Source: Pararcticibacter amylolyticus (GTDB lineage Bacteria; Bacteroidota; Bacteroidia; Sphingobacteriales; Sphingobacteriaceae). Taken from it: a stretch of 61,456 nt of DNA. Positions 1 to 7,541 of this stretch are shown here, one piece after another. How positions within the stretch are numbered: the stretch's first letter is position 1; every line of letters begins with the position of its first letter. The notes under the pieces are model-generated. The model ran no database searches, was not told the origin of the DNA, and saw nothing but the letters and a program-made list of their open reading frames with translations. Location of the stretch: NCBI RefSeq assembly GCF_003130405.1, contig NZ_QEAS01000022.1, positions 37,178 through 98,633 on the forward strand. Direction: 5' to 3'. The position numbers and the translations under genes were made by a program.

Positions 1-8
1 TAAATAAC

Positions 9-1160
9 ATGAAGCTAAAACTCGGAATGATAGGAGGCGGAACGGGGGCATTCATCGGTGCCGTGCACCGGATTGCCTCCAGGATTGACGATCAATACGA
101 ACTTGTTTGCGGAGCCTTCAGCAGCGATCCGGAGAAAGCAAGAGCCAGCGGCATCATGCTTGGTCTCATGGAAAGCAGGATCTATAACTCGTATGCCGAA
201 CTGTTTGAAAAGGAAAAAAAATTGCCACCTGAAGAACGGGTTCAGGTGGTGAGCATCGTTACCCCTAATCACCTGCACTATGAGCCTGCTAAACTCGCTC
301 TGGAGAGTGGTTTCCACGTGATCCTGGACAAGCCGGCAACGTTCTCACTTCTGGAAGCGAAGGAACTGGCCCGGCTGGTGTTGGAAACAGGATTGCTGTT
401 TTGCCTTACGCATACCTATACCGGCTATCCGATGATTAAAGAAGCCCGGCAGATTGTAGCTTCCGGGAAACTTGGAGAGATCAGGAAAGTCTACGTGGAG
501 TATCCCCAGGGATGGCTGAGCGGCTTCGAAGAAGGTTCAGGCAATAAACAGGCGTCCTGGCGCACCGACCCTCAGCAAAGCGGGATTGCGGGGGCTATGG
601 GCGATATCGGAACTCATGCTTTTAATCTTGCCGAATATGTGAGCGGATTGCAGGTAAATCGTATATGCGCTGACATAAATATCGTGGTGAAAGGCCGCAA
701 GCTGGATGATGACGGAGCTGCTTTATTGAAATTTTCCGGGGGGGCTTCAGGGCTCCTGATGGCAACGCAGGTAGCTGCCGGAGAGGAAAATAATGTCAGG
801 ATCCGGGTGTACGGGGAAAAAGGAGGCATTGAATGGCAGCAAAGTGATGCCAATACTCTTCTTTTGAAATGGCCCGACAGGCCGTCTGAAATTCTGCGTA
901 CAGGAGGGGGATACCTGAGTTCTTTTGCAGCTCATAATACACGCGTCCCAGCCGGGCACCCGGAAGGGTATCTGGAAGCTTTCGCCAACCTGTACCGCAA
1001 TTTTGCGCTCTCTGTGAAGGCGAAGATCAACGGAGATGAAGCAAAACCGGAATGGCTGGACTACCCCGGGATGGAGGAAGGAGTAAGGGGAATGGCGTTT
1101 ATTGAAAACGTGATTGCTTCAGGCCGTTCAGAACAAAAATGGATTGATTTTACAGTTTAA
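9..1160 (+). CDS. Gfo/Idh/MocA family oxidoreductase
   Basis: A 383-residue NAD(P)-dependent sugar or cyclitol dehydrogenase of the Gfo/Idh/MocA family. The N-terminus reads GMIGGGTGAFIGAVHR, a Rossmann glycine-rich loop at about residues 6-21. The family's usual EKP lysine motif appears as DKPATFS near residue 107. The C-terminal half has the expected GDIGTHAFNLAEYVSG helix, where His is the usual catalytic residue. There is no signal peptide, so it is cytoplasmic. It is the first gene seen in an operon and is followed after 5 bases by a TIM-barrel isomerase, a pairing common in Bacteroidota inositol/keto-sugar clusters. A TAA at positions 1-3 may be the stop of an upstream gene. The exact substrate cannot be read from sequence; 3-keto-sugar or inosose oxidoreduction is an inference from the neighbours. 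Confidence 0.9.
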   Translation: MKLKLGMIGGGTGAFIGAVHRIASRIDDQYELVCGAFSSDPEKARASGIMLGLMESRIYNSYAELFEKEKKLPPEERVQVVSIVTPNHLHYEPAKLALESGFHVILDKPATFSLLEAKELARLVLETGLLFCLTHTYTGYPMIKEARQIVASGKLGEIRKVYVEYPQGWLSGFEEGSGNKQASWRTDPQQSGIAGAMGDIGTHAFNLAEYVSGLQVNRICADINIVVKGRKLDDDGAALLKFSGGASGLLMATQVAAGEENNVRIRVYGEKGGIEWQQSDANTLLLKWPDRPSEILRTGGGYLSSFAAHNTRVPAGHPEGYLEAFANLYRNFALSVKAKINGDEAKPEWLDYPGMEEGVRGMAFIENVIASGRSEQKWIDFTV

Positions 1161-1165
1161 CCAAT

Positions 1166-2224
1166 ATGACGACAATAAAAGGCCCTGCCGTATTTCTGGC
1201 ACAATTCATAGGGGAACAGGCTCCTTTCAACAGCCTCGGATCCATTTGCCGCTGGGCAAAAGATCTTGGATTCGAAGGGGTGCAGATCCCTACAACCGAC
1301 CCCCGGTTCATCGACCTGCAGAAGGCTGCAGAAAGTAAAGATTATGCAGACGAAATCAACGGTGTAGTAAGGGAAGCGGGACTCGAAATTACCGAGCTCT
1401 CCACGCATCTGCAGGGACAGTTGGTAGCCGTACATCCTGCTTACGATCAGTTATTTGACGGATTTGCCCCTGAGGCAGTACGAAACAATCCCAAAGCAAG
1501 ACAGGAATGGGCTGTTCAGCAGCTTAAGTATGCTGCTAAAGCTTCGCAGAACCTGGGGCTGAAGGCTCATGCTACTTTTAGCGGTTCCCTCTTGTGGCCG
1601 ATGGTTTATCCCTGGCCTCAAAGACCGGCAGGCCTGGTGGAAACAGGTTTTGAGGAACTGGCATCGCGGTGGCTGCCGATATTGAACTATTTCGATGAAT
1701 GCGGAACAGACCTGTGTTACGAAGTGCACGCAGGCGAAGACCTGCATGACGGAATTACCTTTGAGCGATTCCTTGAAAAGGTAAATAGCCACCCGCGTGC
1801 CTGCCTTCTTTATGATCCGTCACACTTTATTCTGCAATGTCTTGATTACCTTGAATATATCGATCTCTACAAAGACCGTATCCGGATGTTCCATGTGAAG
1901 GACGCAGAGTTCAACCCCTCCGGGCGGCAGGGAGTTTATGGCGGATACCAGGCATGGGTAGACCGGGCCGGACGCTTTCGTTCGCTTGGCGACGGCCAGG
2001 TTAATTTTAAAGCAATTTTTAGTAAGTTAGCACAATACGGGTTTGAAGGATGGGCGGTAATGGAATGGGAATGCGCCCTTAAACATCCGGAAGACGGGGC
2101 GAGAGAAGGGGCTGAGTTTATCCGTAACCACATTATCAGGGTGACAGACAAGGCGTTTGACGACTTTGCAGCTTCTGGTATTGATGTAGCTGCAAATAAA
2201 AATATCCTTGGAATTAATAAATAA
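1166..2224 (+). CDS. Sugar phosphate isomerase/epimerase (xylose-isomerase-like TIM barrel)
   Basis: A 352-residue cytoplasmic TIM-barrel protein of the xylose isomerase-like (AP endonuclease 2) superfamily. The likely metal-site residues are E186 (in CYEVHAGE), D217 (in LLYDPSHF), H243 (in MFHVKD) and E300 (in AVMEWE), spaced as in inosose isomerases and tagatose epimerases. It starts 5 bases after the upstream dehydrogenase and is followed 10 bases later by a cytochrome gene, so the three are almost certainly co-transcribed. The family isomerises or epimerises keto-sugars, inososes or similar polyols. Which substrate is used here is unknown; the company of a DUF1080 hydrolase suggests keto-sugars. 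Confidence 0.88.
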   Translation: MTTIKGPAVFLAQFIGEQAPFNSLGSICRWAKDLGFEGVQIPTTDPRFIDLQKAAESKDYADEINGVVREAGLEITELSTHLQGQLVAVHPAYDQLFDGFAPEAVRNNPKARQEWAVQQLKYAAKASQNLGLKAHATFSGSLLWPMVYPWPQRPAGLVETGFEELASRWLPILNYFDECGTDLCYEVHAGEDLHDGITFERFLEKVNSHPRACLLYDPSHFILQCLDYLEYIDLYKDRIRMFHVKDAEFNPSGRQGVYGGYQAWVDRAGRFRSLGDGQVNFKAIFSKLAQYGFEGWAVMEWECALKHPEDGAREGAEFIRNHIIRVTDKAFDDFAASGIDVAANKNILGINK

Positions 2225-2234
2225 AATAGCACAC

Positions 2235-2684
2235 ATGAAAAAAACACTGATCCTTTTTAGTTTTTATGCATTTATCACAGCCTGCGGGGGGAGTTCGGAT
2301 AAGACCGCCAGCGGAGATACCAGCGCGGCGGCCGATCTTGCGGCATCAAGCCGGCAGACAGAAGTGGATACCAATGTCAACAATATCGGTACCAACCGGG
2401 CGGAAGGTTCTGCCCCCAGCGGAGCGTATGAGAAAGGCGCCCAGCTTATTTCCGAATCCGACTGCCTCACCTGTCACAAAGTAAATGACAAACTGATCGG
2501 CCCTGCATATAAGGATATTGCCAAAAAGTACAGCAAGACAGACAAAGACGTCGCATACCTGGCGGGTAAGATCATCAAGGGAGGAAGCGGTGTCTGGGGC
2601 GATATTCCAATGACTCCTCATCCTGCTGTGAGTGAAGACGACGCCAAAGAGATGGCAAAATATGTTTTATCATTAAAAGAGTAA
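2235..2684 (+). CDS. c-type cytochrome lipoprotein
   Basis: A 149-residue exported single-heme cytochrome c. I chose the ATG at 2235 rather than the in-frame ATG at 2208 because 2235 gives a proper lipoprotein signal (MKKTLILFSFYAFITAC, lipobox Cys17) and avoids overlap with the upstream gene. A Ser/Ala/Thr-rich linker follows. The heme-binding motif CLTCH covers residues 77-81, and M126 in DIPMTPHP is the likely distal ligand. The mature protein would be anchored in the periplasm or at the outer membrane. Its position inside a sugar-dehydrogenase operon suggests that it takes electrons from a periplasmic sugar oxidation, but no obvious periplasmic dehydrogenase lies in the window. Confidence 0.88.
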   Translation: MKKTLILFSFYAFITACGGSSDKTASGDTSAAADLAASSRQTEVDTNVNNIGTNRAEGSAPSGAYEKGAQLISESDCLTCHKVNDKLIGPAYKDIAKKYSKTDKDVAYLAGKIIKGGSGVWGDIPMTPHPAVSEDDAKEMAKYVLSLKE

Positions 2685-2694
2685 TCAAATAACT

Positions 2695-3417
2695 ATGAAA
2701 CGTTTTATTCTACCGGCAGTGGTGTGCGGCATATTTATATCCTGCGCCTCATTTAAAAACACATCCTCGATGAATACAGAAGTTGCAGGCCAGAAGGCTG
2801 GCTGGGTTCCCCTTTTTGATGGAAAAACTACCAGCGGTTGGCACATTTATGGAAAAACTGTGACCAGTTCGGCCTGGAAGGCCGATAACGGAACTCTGCA
2901 TCTGGATCCCGCAGCGAAAAAACAGGGAGCCGAAGGAGGGGATATTGTTACCGACCAGGAGTTCGAAAATTTTCATCTGAAGCTTGAATGGAAGATTTCA
3001 AAGAATGGCAACAGCGGCATCATATTCCTGGTGAACGAAGATCCCAAATATCAAAGCACGTATAATACCGGCCCTGAAATGCAGGTACTCGATAACGACG
3101 GGCACCCCGATGCTAAGATCCATAAACACCGTGCCGGCGATCTTTATGACTTGATAGCCAGTTCAAAAGAAACAGTTAAGCCTGTGGGCGAATGGAACAA
3201 GGCAGAAATTGTCTGCATTAAGGGTAAGTTGGATTTCTTCCTGAACGGAACAAAAGTGGTTTCCACCACGTTATGGGATGATAACTGGAACAAGCTTGTT
3301 GCCGGGAGTAAATTTGCTTCCATGCCCGGCTTCGGAACATTCCGGTCGGGCAAGATCGCCCTTCAGGATCACGGAGACGAGGTCTGGTACCGCAACATTA
3401 TGATTAAAAAGCTGTAA
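2695..3417 (+). CDS. DUF1080 / 3-keto-disaccharide hydrolase family lipoprotein
   Basis: A 240-residue exported protein with a lipoprotein signal (lipobox FISC, Cys17). The rest is one DUF1080 domain of concanavalin-like fold: it opens with WVPLFDGKTTSGWHIYG, has the central strand set LEWKISKNGNSGIIFLV, and ends with IALQDHGDEVWYRNIMIKKL. The family is now named 3-keto-disaccharide hydrolase because members cleave glycosides whose sugar has been oxidised at C3. It sits 10 bases after the cytochrome gene and 23 before a permease, giving a plausible outer-membrane or periplasmic step followed by import. Whether this member has that activity is inferred from family and context. Confidence 0.87.
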   Translation: MKRFILPAVVCGIFISCASFKNTSSMNTEVAGQKAGWVPLFDGKTTSGWHIYGKTVTSSAWKADNGTLHLDPAAKKQGAEGGDIVTDQEFENFHLKLEWKISKNGNSGIIFLVNEDPKYQSTYNTGPEMQVLDNDGHPDAKIHKHRAGDLYDLIASSKETVKPVGEWNKAEIVCIKGKLDFFLNGTKVVSTTLWDDNWNKLVAGSKFASMPGFGTFRSGKIALQDHGDEVWYRNIMIKKL

Positions 3418-3440
3418 ATTACCCATCAGACTAACCAGAC

Positions 3441-4691
3441 ATGACCACAGCCAATCGTATTAAACTTTCAGTGATGATGTTCCTCGAATTCTTTATTTGG
3501 GGAGCATGGTTCGTCACACTGGGAACTTTCCTGGGTAAGAATCTTCATGCTTCGGGTACACAGATCAGCCTGGCCTATCTGACGCAGTCTATTGGAGCTA
3601 TTATTGCTCCGTTTATTATCGGGCTGATCGCCGACAGGTTTTTCTCTGCACAGAAGATCCTGGGAGTCCTGCATCTTGCCGGGGCTGTCCTGCTGTGGAC
3701 GGCATCCCGGGCGTCCGGTTTTGACGCTTTCTTTCCCTGGATACTGGTTTATATGGTTCTTTTTATGCCCACCCTTGCTTTGGTCAACTCAGTTTCTTTC
3801 AGGCAGATGACCGATCCCGGAAAGCAGTTTCCTTCCGTCAGGGTACTGGGTACTATCGGGTGGATTATCGCCGGCTTGACGATTGGATGGTTAAACTGGG
3901 AACAGAACAATCAGCTGGAACTTACGTTTGGAATGGCTTCAGTTGCTTCTGCAATACTCGGGCTTTTCAGCTTCACATTACCCTCTGCACCTCCTGTTAA
4001 AAGAGGAGAGAAGACTTCGGTGGCAGATGTGCTGGGGCTGGATGCCATTGGCCTGCTTGCCAACAGGTCTTATCTGTTGTTTTTCGTGGCATCAGTCGCT
4101 ATCTGCATTCCGCTAGCGTTCTACTACAACTTCACCAATCTGTTTCTCAATGAAGCAGGGATGAAATCGGCAGCCGGTGTTCAGTCCCTGGGGCAGGTGT
4201 CCGAGACTTTGTTTATGCTCCTGATCCCCGTGTTTTTTGTCCGCCTGGGTGTGAAAAAGATGCTGGCAATAGGAATGCTTGCCTGGGTGCTCCGATATGT
4301 TTTCTTTGCCTTTGGAAATGCAGACGCCAATTACTGGATGCTGATCCTCGGGATTGTCCTGCATGGCGTTTGTTACGACTTCTTCTTTGTCACCGGGCAG
4401 ATCTACACAGATAACCTGGCGGGAGAACGTTTTAAAAGTGCAGCGCAGGGGATGATCACACTGGCTACGTATGGTGTCGGGATGCTGATAGGATCGCTGG
4501 TGGCGGGGCCCGTTGTCGATCTCTATGCACAGGGAGGGAGCCATGACTGGAGATCAGTCTGGCTGATCCCTGCGGCAATAGCGGCTTTTGTCCTGCTGCT
4601 CTTTATTCTCCTGTTTAAAGACAGGAACCATGTAAATAAGCAAGCGGCTGTTCTTCCGGGAGAGAGCCGTGAAATAGATCCTCTGATATGA
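3441..4691 (+). CDS. MFS permease, nucleoside:H+ symporter type
   Basis: A 416-residue polytopic inner-membrane transporter with about 12 hydrophobic segments. Its start, SVMMFLEFFIWGAWFVTLGT, is typical of the NupG/XapB-like nucleoside:proton symporter family. In Bacteroidota, members of this family are often found in keto-sugar and inositol clusters rather than nucleoside loci, so the name may not give the real substrate. Its stop overlaps the next start in an ATGA arrangement (4688-4691), showing translational coupling with the downstream TIM barrel. It probably imports the product of the DUF1080 step. Confidence 0.88.
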   Translation: MTTANRIKLSVMMFLEFFIWGAWFVTLGTFLGKNLHASGTQISLAYLTQSIGAIIAPFIIGLIADRFFSAQKILGVLHLAGAVLLWTASRASGFDAFFPWILVYMVLFMPTLALVNSVSFRQMTDPGKQFPSVRVLGTIGWIIAGLTIGWLNWEQNNQLELTFGMASVASAILGLFSFTLPSAPPVKRGEKTSVADVLGLDAIGLLANRSYLLFFVASVAICIPLAFYYNFTNLFLNEAGMKSAAGVQSLGQVSETLFMLLIPVFFVRLGVKKMLAIGMLAWVLRYVFFAFGNADANYWMLILGIVLHGVCYDFFFVTGQIYTDNLAGERFKSAAQGMITLATYGVGMLIGSLVAGPVVDLYAQGGSHDWRSVWLIPAAIAAFVLLLFILLFKDRNHVNKQAAVLPGESREIDPLI

Positions 4692-5572
4692 AAACACAAC
4701 AGAACCGCCGCTCGGCAATAAAAAATATTCTGGCCGGGACAGCAGCTATCACAACATCCACTATGGTGCCTTCATTTGCATGTGCCACAGGGCATAAGGA
4801 ATATAAGCTCAAAGGAAATATCAATCACGCCGTGTGCAGGTGGTGTTTCAGCGACTTGTCACTCGATGATCTGTGTATGAAAGCAAAGGAAATCGGAATA
4901 AAGGCGATTGATCTTGTGGGGCCTAAGGACTGGGAGGTGCTGAAAAGACACGGACTGGATTCGTCTATGTGTAACGGTGCCGAAATAAGTCTGACAGAAG
5001 GCTGGAACACCAGGGAATACCACGCTGCCCTGGTTAAGAATTATTCTGAAATGATTCCGCTTGTAGCAAAGGCAGGGTACAGGAATCTGATCTGTTTCAG
5101 CGGCAACAGAAGGGGAATGGATGATGAGACGGGTTTGAAGAACAGCGTTGAAGGGCTCAGGCAGGTACTGGCCCTTGCGGAAAAGCACAAAGTGGTGCTG
5201 GTTATGGAATTGCTGAACAGCAAGGTCAACCATAAGGATTATCAATGCGACCGCACGGCCTGGGGCGCCGAACTGGCCAGGCGGCTGGAGTCGGAAAGTT
5301 TTAAACTGCTCTATGATATCTATCATATGCAGATCGATGAAGGCGACGTGATCCGCACTATCCGTGATAATCATCCCTTTATTGCTCATTATCATACAGC
5401 CGGGGTGCCTGGCCGGAATGAAATTGACGATACGCAGGAACTGTATTATCCTGCCATCATGAAAGCAATTAAGGAAACGGGTTTCAAAGGATATGTTGCC
5501 CAGGAATTTATCCCGTTACAGAAAGATAAAGTTGCTTCTTTGAAAAAAGCTGTTGAAATTTGTGATGTGTAA
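4688..5572 (+). CDS. Hydroxypyruvate-isomerase-like TIM barrel with twin-arginine leader
   Basis: A 294-residue xylose-isomerase-like TIM barrel most like hydroxypyruvate isomerases. Candidate metal ligands are E174 (VMELLNSK), D210 (LLYDIYHMQ) and E273 (AQEFIPL), with His in AHYHTAG. The N-terminus has RRSAIKNILAG followed by a hydrophobic stretch, which looks like a Tat leader, so the enzyme is probably periplasmic. The start overlaps the stop of the permease by four bases. Three TIM-barrel isomerases in one operon, two of them exported, point to several isomerisation or epimerisation steps on each side of the membrane. The substrate is not known. Confidence 0.85.
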   Translation: MKTQQNRRSAIKNILAGTAAITTSTMVPSFACATGHKEYKLKGNINHAVCRWCFSDLSLDDLCMKAKEIGIKAIDLVGPKDWEVLKRHGLDSSMCNGAEISLTEGWNTREYHAALVKNYSEMIPLVAKAGYRNLICFSGNRRGMDDETGLKNSVEGLRQVLALAEKHKVVLVMELLNSKVNHKDYQCDRTAWGAELARRLESESFKLLYDIYHMQIDEGDVIRTIRDNHPFIAHYHTAGVPGRNEIDDTQELYYPAIMKAIKETGFKGYVAQEFIPLQKDKVASLKKAVEICDV

Positions 5573-5607
5573 TTCCGGCATTGAAAGATAAGTTAGATTA
5601 AAACAAA

Positions 5608-6486
5608 ATGATCAGAAGAAATTTTCTGCAGCATGCCGGTTTGTTGAGTGCAGCCTTCCTCTTGCGTCCGTCTTTTTTGACAGGCAGGCCTTCCCGGAAG
5701 ATTGGGATTCAGCTATATACACTTCGCGATCTGATCGGGAAAGATGTCAGCGGAGTCCTGGCCAAGGTAGCAAAGGCAGGGTACAAGGAAGTGGAGGTTT
5801 ACGGCTTTAGCCGGAAAGATAAGTTCTGGGGCCTTGAGCCCCGGGCATTTAAGCAAATTTTAAGATCTCATCAGCTTACTTCTCCTTCAGGACACTATGA
5901 TCCTGGCATGTTTTTAGCTCCCGGAGGAAAGGAAGATGATCTCAAAGTAAATATTGAGGCGGGAGCGGCCCTTGGCCATTCGTATCTTACTGTTCCTTAT
6001 CTTGATGATCGCTTCAGGAGAAGTGCTGATGACTATAAAGCTATCGGGGCAAAATTTAACAGGGCAGGGGAGCTCTGTAAACAGTCCGGCCTCCGGTTCG
6101 CTTATCATAATCATTCCTTCGAGTTCGATCGCCTCGGCGATACTTCGGGATATGATATCCTGCTGAAGGAAACTGATCCCGCATTAGTGAAGTTTGAATT
6201 AGATTTGTACTGGGCTGTCAGGGCTGGAAAAGACCCGGTTGCGATGTTTAAAGAACATCCCGGCCGTTTCGCCATGTGGCATGTAAAGGATATGGACAGG
6301 CAGAAACCGGATCTTAATACAGAAATTGGGGATGGAAGTATAGATTTCAGGAAGATTTTTGCAGCAGCGAAAATCTCTGGAGTGAAACATATCCTGGTGG
6401 AACAGGAGAATTTCGCTATCGATCCTTACCAGAGTATCGCCAGGAGTTATCAGTATATCAATACTAAGCTTCTTTCGGAAATATAG
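5608..6486 (+). CDS. Sugar phosphate isomerase/epimerase with twin-arginine leader
   Basis: A 292-residue TIM-barrel protein of the sugar phosphate isomerase/epimerase group. It begins MIRRNFLQHAGLLSAAFLL, a Tat-type leader, then KIGIQLYTLRD, the usual first strand. Likely metal-site residues are E172 (YHNHSFEF), D199 (ELDLYW), H225 (MWHVKDMD) and E265 (ILVEQENF). It is the last gene of the plus-strand operon, 35 bases after the preceding one, and faces the convergent AraC gene. Periplasmic location and keto-sugar substrate are inferred from the leader and the neighbours. Confidence 0.86.
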   Translation: MIRRNFLQHAGLLSAAFLLRPSFLTGRPSRKIGIQLYTLRDLIGKDVSGVLAKVAKAGYKEVEVYGFSRKDKFWGLEPRAFKQILRSHQLTSPSGHYDPGMFLAPGGKEDDLKVNIEAGAALGHSYLTVPYLDDRFRRSADDYKAIGAKFNRAGELCKQSGLRFAYHNHSFEFDRLGDTSGYDILLKETDPALVKFELDLYWAVRAGKDPVAMFKEHPGRFAMWHVKDMDRQKPDLNTEIGDGSIDFRKIFAAAKISGVKHILVEQENFAIDPYQSIARSYQYINTKLLSEI

Positions 6487-6541
6487 GATAAACAGATCTT
6501 TTCAGAAATACTGGCGTCATCTGCTCTGTCATATCTATGAC

Positions 6542-7441
6542 TTAGTGTATTTTCTTCTCCCTGTATAGGTTAGGTGAGATACCCATGATCTTTCTAAAAA
6601 GGCGCGAAAAGTAATATGGGTCGTCAATCCCTACTTCATTCGCAATTTCCTTTATTCTTAATGTCGTAAAAAGTAAAAACTGGCATGCCTTCTGAATCTT
6701 CAAATGGTTGTAGTATTCAATAGGGGAAAAGCCTGTTTTGTTCTTGAACAACGAGGAGAAATAAGATGGAGACAGGTTAACATGTGAAGCTATTTCTTCC
6801 AGAGTAAGCGTTTTGCTGATATTTTTGCTTAAATAGTCGATAGCCATGTCCGTCGTATTCTTGTCATTAAGCTGTCCGGCCGGATCGGATTGTATGTTAT
6901 AGATGAACGAGGTTAAAAAATGCCATAAACACATATTGGTATAAATCAGGTTATCTGTGCCATAACCTCGCTCCAATTGATTGTACATTTCATTAAAAAG
7001 GCTGAAAATCCTTTCGTTATTCCTTATAAATCCTTTGTGCCCGCCTGTTTGTTTTTCAAAAAGCGAAAGTATAGAATGCGAAATGCTTCCTTTAAAATGT
7101 ACCCAATAAATTGTCCATGGGTCATTTACATCCGCTTCATATTTATGTGCGACTTTTATCGGAATAATAATGAAATCACCCGCTTCAATCCGGTATTCCT
7201 TTGTTTTGACAATTACATCACCCGCTCCTTTATAGCAATAAATAAGAATATGCTGATCAGCACCGTGAGGTCTCTCCCTGTAATGGTAAAGTGCTTTAGG
7301 ATAATAGCCTATATCGGTAATGTACAGGGTGCTGATGATATCATTTTTTACACATTTCTGGGCAAGCACCGGCCTTGGAATTACTACCGCCTTTTGCCCC
7401 TGGAAGCCTTCTTTCTTTTTTAGCGGGAGACTTTTGTTCAT
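6542..7441 (-). CDS. AraC-family transcriptional regulator
   Basis: A 299-residue cytoplasmic regulator. The N-terminal half (about residues 30-165) looks like an AraC-type cupin sensor, with YRIEAGDFIIIPIKVAHKYEA and WTIYWVHFKG. The C-terminal 95 residues hold two helix-turn-helix motifs: LTLEEIASHVNLSPSYFSSL and IKEIANEVGIDDPYYFSRLF, then GISPNLYR. It is transcribed divergently from the DUF5107-TPR gene with 100 bases between the starts and convergently with the first operon. The best guess is that it senses a sugar and controls the divergent galactoside locus, the first operon, or both. Confidence 0.93.
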   Translation of the reverse strand: MNKSLPLKKKEGFQGQKAVVIPRPVLAQKCVKNDIISTLYITDIGYYPKALYHYRERPHGADQHILIYCYKGAGDVIVKTKEYRIEAGDFIIIPIKVAHKYEADVNDPWTIYWVHFKGSISHSILSLFEKQTGGHKGFIRNNERIFSLFNEMYNQLERGYGTDNLIYTNMCLWHFLTSFIYNIQSDPAGQLNDKNTTDMAIDYLSKNISKTLTLEEIASHVNLSPSYFSSLFKNKTGFSPIEYYNHLKIQKACQFLLFTTLRIKEIANEVGIDDPYYFSRLFRKIMGISPNLYREKKIH

Positions 7442-7499
7442 AATTTAATGATAGTAAAAAAATCCATCATTATAAAAAAAACTTCCATTTTTCCCCCAC

Positions 7500-7531
7500 T
7501 TGCCTCTGCCTATTTTAGCGTTATAGTTTTA
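7500..7531 (+). promoter_or_regulatory. Possible Bacteroidota promoter for the DUF5107-TPR gene
   Basis: TTG at 7500-7502, 21 bases, then TAGTTTTA at 7524-7531. This is close to the Bacteroidota TTG-N(17-23)-TAnnTTTG pattern, with the last base off. Transcription would start only a few bases before the ATG at 7542, giving a nearly leaderless mRNA, which weakens the call. Confidence 0.28.
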
Positions 7532-7541
7532 AGCCAGTTAT

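Noticed and set aside
2208-2234. Upstream start for the cytochrome gene
   Set aside because: It overlaps the preceding isomerase gene and would bury the lipoprotein signal that begins at 2235.
6487-6541. Possible terminator between the convergent isomerase and AraC genes
   Set aside because: I could find no stable inverted repeat in these 55 bases.
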